The translations under genes were made by a program, and so were the position numbers. A DNA stretch of 58,263 nucleotides, from NCBI GenBank assembly GCA_944324045.1, contig CALUUT010000025.1, positions 1 to 58,263 on the forward strand, in the 5' to 3' direction. Positions 54,067-58,263 of this stretch are shown here, piece by piece (the stretch's first letter is position 1; each line of letters opens with the position of its first letter). A model generated the notes under the pieces. It ran no database searches. It was not told where the DNA came from and saw only the letters and a list, made by a program, of their open reading frames with translations. This DNA is from an uncultured Desulfovibrionaceae bacterium. GTDB taxonomy: Bacteria > Desulfobacterota > Desulfovibrionia > Desulfovibrionales > Desulfovibrionaceae.

Positions 54067-55779
54067 ATGCCAATATCCGTACTTATTCACAGTTGTTTTA
54101 TTATCCAGCTCGCGCTTCTTGTTTTTGCCGCAGTAAAAAGCGACAATTCTCCTGTATTATGGTTGTGCATTGCCGCTCTTGTGGTATTGCTGCTCATCTA
54201 TTCCCTCACCCGGCATTCGCTCAGGCATCCTGCAAATGAACTATGCCGCCGTCTTGAAAAGTACAATAGCGGCGATGCTTACGTAGCCTTTGATGCCCGC
54301 CTTGAAGGCGACATGGCAGCGTTGCAGAAAAATATAGCGCTGGTCTGCCAGAATATGGCCTCTTTGCGGGAAGAAACCAAAAAGGCGTGGGAAGAGGTCA
54401 ACAACCGCGCGCAGGAAGTGGAGGCCGCCCTTGAAAAAACGCGCGCCCAGGAAAAAAAGACGCAGGAAATGCTTGCCGGCATGAGCACGCTTGCGACCAA
54501 GGCCAACTCCGTTTCTTCCCGGATTTATACCGCGTTGCGCGAGTTGTGCCGCCATGCCGATGAAGTCGGCGCCGATGTGGAAACCCAGCGCGTTCGTCTG
54601 AGCGAGACCTCCTGTTCCATCGACACCATCCTGCGCAGCGTCATGGACGTGGCTGAAAACGCCGCATCCGCAGCGGATGGAGCCTCCGGGTCGCGCGAAA
54701 AGGCCCAGTCCGGAATTACGGAAGTGCGCGAGGCCATTCGGGTTATCGAAGCGGTCAAGACCGATACTCTGACGCTTAAAGAAACCATGAGCGCGCTTGG
54801 CCAGCAGGCCGAAGGCATAGGGCAGGTCATGGGCGTCATCAATGAAGTAGCGGAACAGACGAATCTGCTTGCGCTGAATGCCACCATTGAAGCTGCCCGG
54901 GCCGGAGAAGCGGGGCGCGGTTTCGCCGTTGTGGCGGACGAAGTCAGAAAACTTGCCGAGCGGACTATGGGCGCGACCAAAGAAGTGGAAAGCGTTGTTT
55001 TGAAAATACAGGAACAGACCAGGCATAATGTTCTGGCTGTGGACAAAGCCGCTGAAAACACCGTGCTTGGAGCGGAAAAAATTTCTTCCACCGGCGCGGC
55101 CATGGAAGAAATCATCGGCAATATGGATGTGACCGCGGAACAGATTGCGTCCATCGCCATGTCTACGGAAGCGCAATCCGCAAACAGCCAAAGCGCGACC
55201 AAAGCCCTTGAGGAAATCAACGCCGTGTCTCAGAATACGGCGGCGCATATGAAAAACTTCAGCGAGGCGCTGGTTGAAATGTCAAGCCTCATGGAAGACC
55301 TGGACATGATCATGCATTCCATGACCACAGGAGACCTGGCTTCCGCGGCGTCCGGCACCAAGCTTGTGCAGTGGTCGGACAGCCTTGCGACAGGCATCAG
55401 GGTATTCGACGACCAGCATAAAACCCTGTGCGACTATATCAACAAACTGCACAGGGCCATGCAGGAACGACAGACCAGTTCAGTGATGAATGAAATTATC
55501 GCTGACCTTAAAGACTACACCATTATGCACTTTGGGGCTGAGGAAAAATATTTCAATAAAACGTCCTACCCGGAAAAAGAAAAACACGCCAAAATCCACA
55601 GGGCTTTTGAGGCGAAGGTGCAAGCCTGCGAAGAAGAACTGAAAAAAGGAACCGCTCAGGTCAGCATGGAACTTCTAAACTTCCTCAAGGATTGGCTTAT
55701 CAATCACATTAAAGGCATGGACGCTCACTACGCGCCCTATGTCAAACAGCTTATTGAAAACGAAAACAAAGGACGCTGA
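54067..55779 (+). CDS. Chemoreceptor with C-terminal hemerythrin domain (DcrH-like)
   Basis: A 570-residue receptor. Two helices at about 5-22 and 29-47 are joined by a very short loop, so there is no periplasmic sensor. A coiled coil (80-150) and the signalling region (tip [23 protein letters not shown] near 278-300) follow. Residues about 435-565 are a bacteriohemerythrin: [44 protein letters not shown] and [17 protein letters not shown] supply the His, Glu and Asp ligands of a di-iron O2 site. It would sense cytoplasmic oxygen or NO for aerotaxis. AAGGAG precedes the ATG. Confidence 0.95.
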   Translation: MPISVLIHSCFIIQLALLVFAAVKSDNSPVLWLCIAALVVLLLIYSLTRHSLRHPANELCRRLEKYNSGDAYVAFDARLEGDMAALQKNIALVCQNMASLREETKKAWEEVNNRAQEVEAALEKTRAQEKKTQEMLAGMSTLATKANSVSSRIYTALRELCRHADEVGADVETQRVRLSETSCSIDTILRSVMDVAENAASAADGASGSREKAQSGITEVREAIRVIEAVKTDTLTLKETMSALGQQAEGIGQVMGVINEVAEQTNLLALNATIEAARAGEAGRGFAVVADEVRKLAERTMGATKEVESVVLKIQEQTRHNVLAVDKAAENTVLGAEKISSTGAAMEEIIGNMDVTAEQIASIAMSTEAQSANSQSATKALEEINAVSQNTAAHMKNFSEALVEMSSLMEDLDMIMHSMTTGDLASAASGTKLVQWSDSLATGIRVFDDQHKTLCDYINKLHRAMQERQTSSVMNEIIADLKDYTIMHFGAEEKYFNKTSYPEKEKHAKIHRAFEAKVQACEEELKKGTAQVSMELLNFLKDWLINHIKGMDAHYAPYVKQLIENENKGR

Positions 55780-55838
55780 ACGGGCAAGGCTCTGAGAAAA
55801 GGCGCGTCGCTGTCCACTCTGCGCGATATAGGGACATT

Positions 55839-55871
55839 GCCGCGCAAAACGACTGCTTTGCGGCGTTTTTT
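55839..55871 (+). terminator. Terminator after the hemerythrin receptor
   Basis: CGCAAA (55843-55848) pairs with TTTGCG (55857-55862), with outer GC pairs, followed by six T (55866-55871), about 60 bp past the receptor stop. Confidence 0.7.
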
Positions 55872-55992
55872 CAGCAGGAGCGGGGAAAGCGGAACAAAGA
55901 CCGGAATATGTGTAAAGCAGGCCGCTTTGCTCTCTCCATTTCACAGGAAGTGAGCACAAAAGCATCCACGGCAGCCGGAACAAAATTCCACC

Positions 55993-57174
55993 CTACTCTT
56001 TCAGCATTCGCCACTGCGCCACAAGCCGGGTGAACGGTTCATACAGAGTCCGAAAACGCGCGTCGTTGAATGCTCCCGATGCCGGCCCGGCAAAAGCGAA
56101 AATAAGCACCGCATGCAGTCCATCGGCGGAATAAAAGGGTTTGGCGAAATAGGAACGCACGCCGCAGGGAATAAACAAAGCCCAGTCAATGGACTTGATG
56201 CTGTCCAGCGTATCTTCCACTGTAAGAGAATCAAGGCCGAAGCGTTCAATATCCTGGGCAATAGTTCCTTCATAGGCGTGAGACGCCCCCCATGGCAGCG
56301 AAGCGAACATCCGCCCCACGCCATAAACTTCCACTTTCCCCTGAATGGATTGAATATCGGAAAACATAAGGCCATCCACGTCTGGACACTGCTTTAGCAA
56401 TTCATACAACCCTTCCTTCAGGGAAAAAGGTTTTCCGTCCGGCGCAGTCTTGGGCGTAAGCGAACAGGATGGAGGCCTTTCCGGGATATTCAGCAAAGCT
56501 ATGCGCACAATCCCCCTTCCTGAAGAACAGGGAGAGATGCGCGCCTTTGAGCCAAGTATGCTGCCTGTTCCATTGCGCAGCATCAGCGTGCCGGCCCAAA
56601 TATCCTCGTTCATGGCATAGCGGGAAGCCCACAGAAGTTTTTCCCCCATCTCGCCGGGCGCAATATCTTCCAAAGTGAACGCTCCCCGTCCCCTGGCCGC
56701 TCCGTCAAACAGCTCCTGAGCCGCCTTGTTGCAGGTAACAATCTCCTGCTGTTCCAGACTGAGCGCCAGCACAGGATAGCGCGCATGAGCCAGCGCAAGC
56801 TGACAAACTTCGGTCCTCCCCTTGGCCGCAAAGGCCGCGGGCAGCGCGGTTTCTTTAAGCATCCCAAAATATTTTTCCGGCTCTTTGTGGTTGGACCATC
56901 CCTGCAGCAAATAAACCCGGTGAGGAGCGGCATTCAACCTGAACACCGCCATGGCCGCCTGACGGCTGATCACCATCTCCCAAAACTCCCCAAGCACGGC
57001 ATGGTCCGACTTCACCACCACGCTCTGCCGGAATTGCGCATCTTTAAGCAAGCGCGCCGTATCCTCTCCCAGTTCGGGCAACGTCCAGTCATTTAACAGC
57101 CTAAGGCGTGAACGACGATATTCAAGTTCCCACAGCAAGCCGGGAAATCCCGATGCCCAAAGAAAAAAATCCAT
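55993..57174 (-). CDS. PAS/GAF-like sensory protein without a visible output domain
   Basis: A 393-residue soluble protein. Residues about 15-110 and 120-235 look like two PAS folds (the second with PVLALSLEQQEIVTCNKAAQELFDG and WAGTLMLRNGTG). Residues about 250-390 resemble a GAF domain (GLYELLKQCPDVDGLMFSDIQ, SYFAKPFYSADGLHAVLIFAF). No kinase, cyclase, GGDEF or HTH follows, so it must signal through a partner. ATG 57174 has a strong GGAGGTGAT site. It converges on the hemerythrin receptor gene and diverges from the GntR gene. Confidence 0.7.
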   Translation of the reverse strand: MDFFLWASGFPGLLWELEYRRSRLRLLNDWTLPELGEDTARLLKDAQFRQSVVVKSDHAVLGEFWEMVISRQAAMAVFRLNAAPHRVYLLQGWSNHKEPEKYFGMLKETALPAAFAAKGRTEVCQLALAHARYPVLALSLEQQEIVTCNKAAQELFDGAARGRGAFTLEDIAPGEMGEKLLWASRYAMNEDIWAGTLMLRNGTGSILGSKARISPCSSGRGIVRIALLNIPERPPSCSLTPKTAPDGKPFSLKEGLYELLKQCPDVDGLMFSDIQSIQGKVEVYGVGRMFASLPWGASHAYEGTIAQDIERFGLDSLTVEDTLDSIKSIDWALFIPCGVRSYFAKPFYSADGLHAVLIFAFAGPASGAFNDARFRTLYEPFTRLVAQWRMLKE

Positions 57175-57426
57175 AGATCACCTCCATGAATTTCTGGAGC
57201 GCGCACATGCTCTATGCTTATTTCAACCCGCAGCCAGCGCATCCGCCGGCCTATTTTCCGCCACTGGCGCAAGCAGGAATCATGCGAAAATGCATTCTCC
57301 CTTAAGAAAGCACGGTCATGAACACGTTTTCATCGGCTTTGCCCTTTTGTCAATCCGCTTTTCCCTCTCAAAAAACAGGAGACCCGTTGCCTGCAAAAAA
57401 CATTCACGGAAAAAGCAGAAAAGTAA

Positions 57427-57441
57427 AATGGTTGAGCCAAA
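57427..57441. promoter_or_regulatory. GntR-type operator, copy 1
   Basis: A 15-base box containing TGGTTGAGCCA, an imperfect dyad of the TGG-N5-CCA form used by FadR-subfamily GntR proteins. It is repeated exactly in reverse orientation at 57521-57535. Confidence 0.6.
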
Positions 57442-57520
57442 AAATCGCTGATTTGTAAAAAAAACGCTGCTGTTTATAAAAAATGGCTCAAATACTTCAA
57501 AAAGATACTGGCGGCAAGCC

Positions 57521-57535
57521 TTTGGCTCAACCATT
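57521..57535. promoter_or_regulatory. GntR-type operator, copy 2 (inverted)
   Basis: Exact reverse complement of the box at 57427-57441, with centres 94 bp apart (about nine helical turns). A partial copy (ATGGCTCAAA) lies between them near 57483. Both sit 120-230 bp ahead of the GntR gene, in an AT-rich 480-base gap without other genes, and suggest autoregulation with DNA looping. Confidence 0.6.
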
Positions 57536-57657
57536 ATTTTTTATTTTTACATAAAAAATCAACATGTTGCTATATTTTCTATCTTTTTTTCAAAAAGCTT
57601 GAGTCTTCATTCCAAACAGAGCAAAAATACCAATAAACAAGGTGTAGGGATTACGCC

Positions 57658-58263
57658 ATGAACAAGCAGAAACTGATCGAGCGCCAACTGGAGCAAGCAG
57701 TCATGGAAGGCCGTTGGAAGCTGTTCGAACGCCTGCCTGCCGAACGGCAGCTTGCCGAAGAACTGCGGGTCAACCGCACCACGCTTCGCGCGGCGCTGAG
57801 CGCTCTGGTTGGACGCGGCATTCTTGAAACAACCCATGGCAGCGGCACGCGCGTGCGCGCTCTTCCTGAAAAAACACCCGCACACTGCTTTCTGGCCGAC
57901 CGGCTCTATGCCAGCCGAATCGTCATCCCGCCTATCGTCCATGCCTCATCGCTGATTATCAAACCCTCGCAAATCATCGTCCTTGAACGACTTCTGCCTC
58001 TGGCCGGGGCGGCCCTGCGCAACGACGACAGTAAAGCGTTCGTGCAGGCTCAGATACAGTTTTTCATGGAAACCGCGCATTTCATCAACAATACCAGCAT
58101 AAGCGCGGCCATGGCGGCCTGTCTGCCCAGTGAAAAATCCCTGGCGCGGCTCTTCAATTCCTGCAGCCTGCAGCAATATGAAACCCTTTTTGCACACCTG
58201 GCCCGGATACTGGGCGCCATGCGCCATGCCGCGGCGCAGGATGCCGCAGCCTCAGCGCAATCC
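57658..58263 (+). CDS. GntR-family regulator, FadR/FCD type (3' end beyond the window)
   Basis: The first 202 residues are present and the frame is open at the window edge. The winged helix reads IERQLEQAVMEGRWKLFERLPAERQLAEELRVNRTTLRAALSALVGRGILETTHGSGTRVR (about 7-67), the classic GntR N-terminus. The rest is all-helical like the FCD ligand domain (VLERLLPLAGAALRND, FFMETAHFINNTS). ATG 57658 has AGGGA upstream. Paired operator-like sites lie in front of it. Confidence 0.92.
   Translation, partial: MNKQKLIERQLEQAVMEGRWKLFERLPAERQLAEELRVNRTTLRAALSALVGRGILETTHGSGTRVRALPEKTPAHCFLADRLYASRIVIPPIVHASSLIIKPSQIIVLERLLPLAGAALRNDDSKAFVQAQIQFFMETAHFINNTSISAAMAACLPSEKSLARLFNSCSLQQYETLFAHLARILGAMRHAAAQDAAASAQS

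Overview
The window (58,263 bases) reads as chromosome of a sulfate-reducer-type anaerobe of the Desulfovibrionales. The signs are a siroheme-decarboxylase (AhbB-type) gene beside hemL, a two-iron-centre desulfoferrodoxin, a small rubredoxin, a cytochrome bd oxidase, a chemoreceptor ending in a hemerythrin domain (DcrH-like), and sigma-54 promoters on nitrogen and flagellar genes. This placement is inferred from gene content; no rRNA or tRNA gene is present to confirm it.

Left third (1-17.5 kb): ahbB and the start of hemL run leftward. Then come gpsA, rlmN, a SMUG2-like uracil-DNA glycosylase, a phosphoethanolamine-transferase-like membrane enzyme and a membrane-anchored GDPD-like protein. 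A sigma-54 promoter leads into amtB and glnK. A MerR regulator with a phzF homologue diverges from a His-rich P1B metal ATPase across a typical MerR operator. A lone RND efflux permease follows.

Middle (17.5-29.6 kb): an oxygen-defence block (desulfoferrodoxin, nitroreductase, rubredoxin, cydAB), then a TPP-riboswitch-controlled thiSGHFE operon, mutM on the other strand, csrA-fliW and a PaaK-type acyl-CoA ligase.

Flagellar block (29.7-44.2 kb, minus strand): flgF, flgG, flgA, flgH, flgI, then an intruding LysR gene with a very AT-rich upstream region, then flgJ (long disordered tail), flgN, flgK and flgL. Upstream of flgF is a chemoreceptor with a periplasmic zinc-binding (CZB-type) domain. 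A (AG)21 tract sits just upstream of its predicted promoter.

Right end (44.2-58.3 kb): the most unusual part. A minus-strand gene array encodes a Tat-exported 4Fe-4S aldo/keto reductase, a 53-residue membrane protein, a permease, a secreted SMP-30-type lactonase, a secreted SUMF1-flavodoxin fusion and a DUF4405 membrane protein. It diverges from an OmpR-type two-component system. Together these suggest an uncharacterised cell-envelope redox pathway under its own sensor. Decayed fragments resembling larB, ssb and a metallophosphoesterase lie around it. After these come the hemerythrin chemoreceptor, a PAS/GAF-like protein without an output domain, and a truncated GntR regulator with paired operator-like sites.
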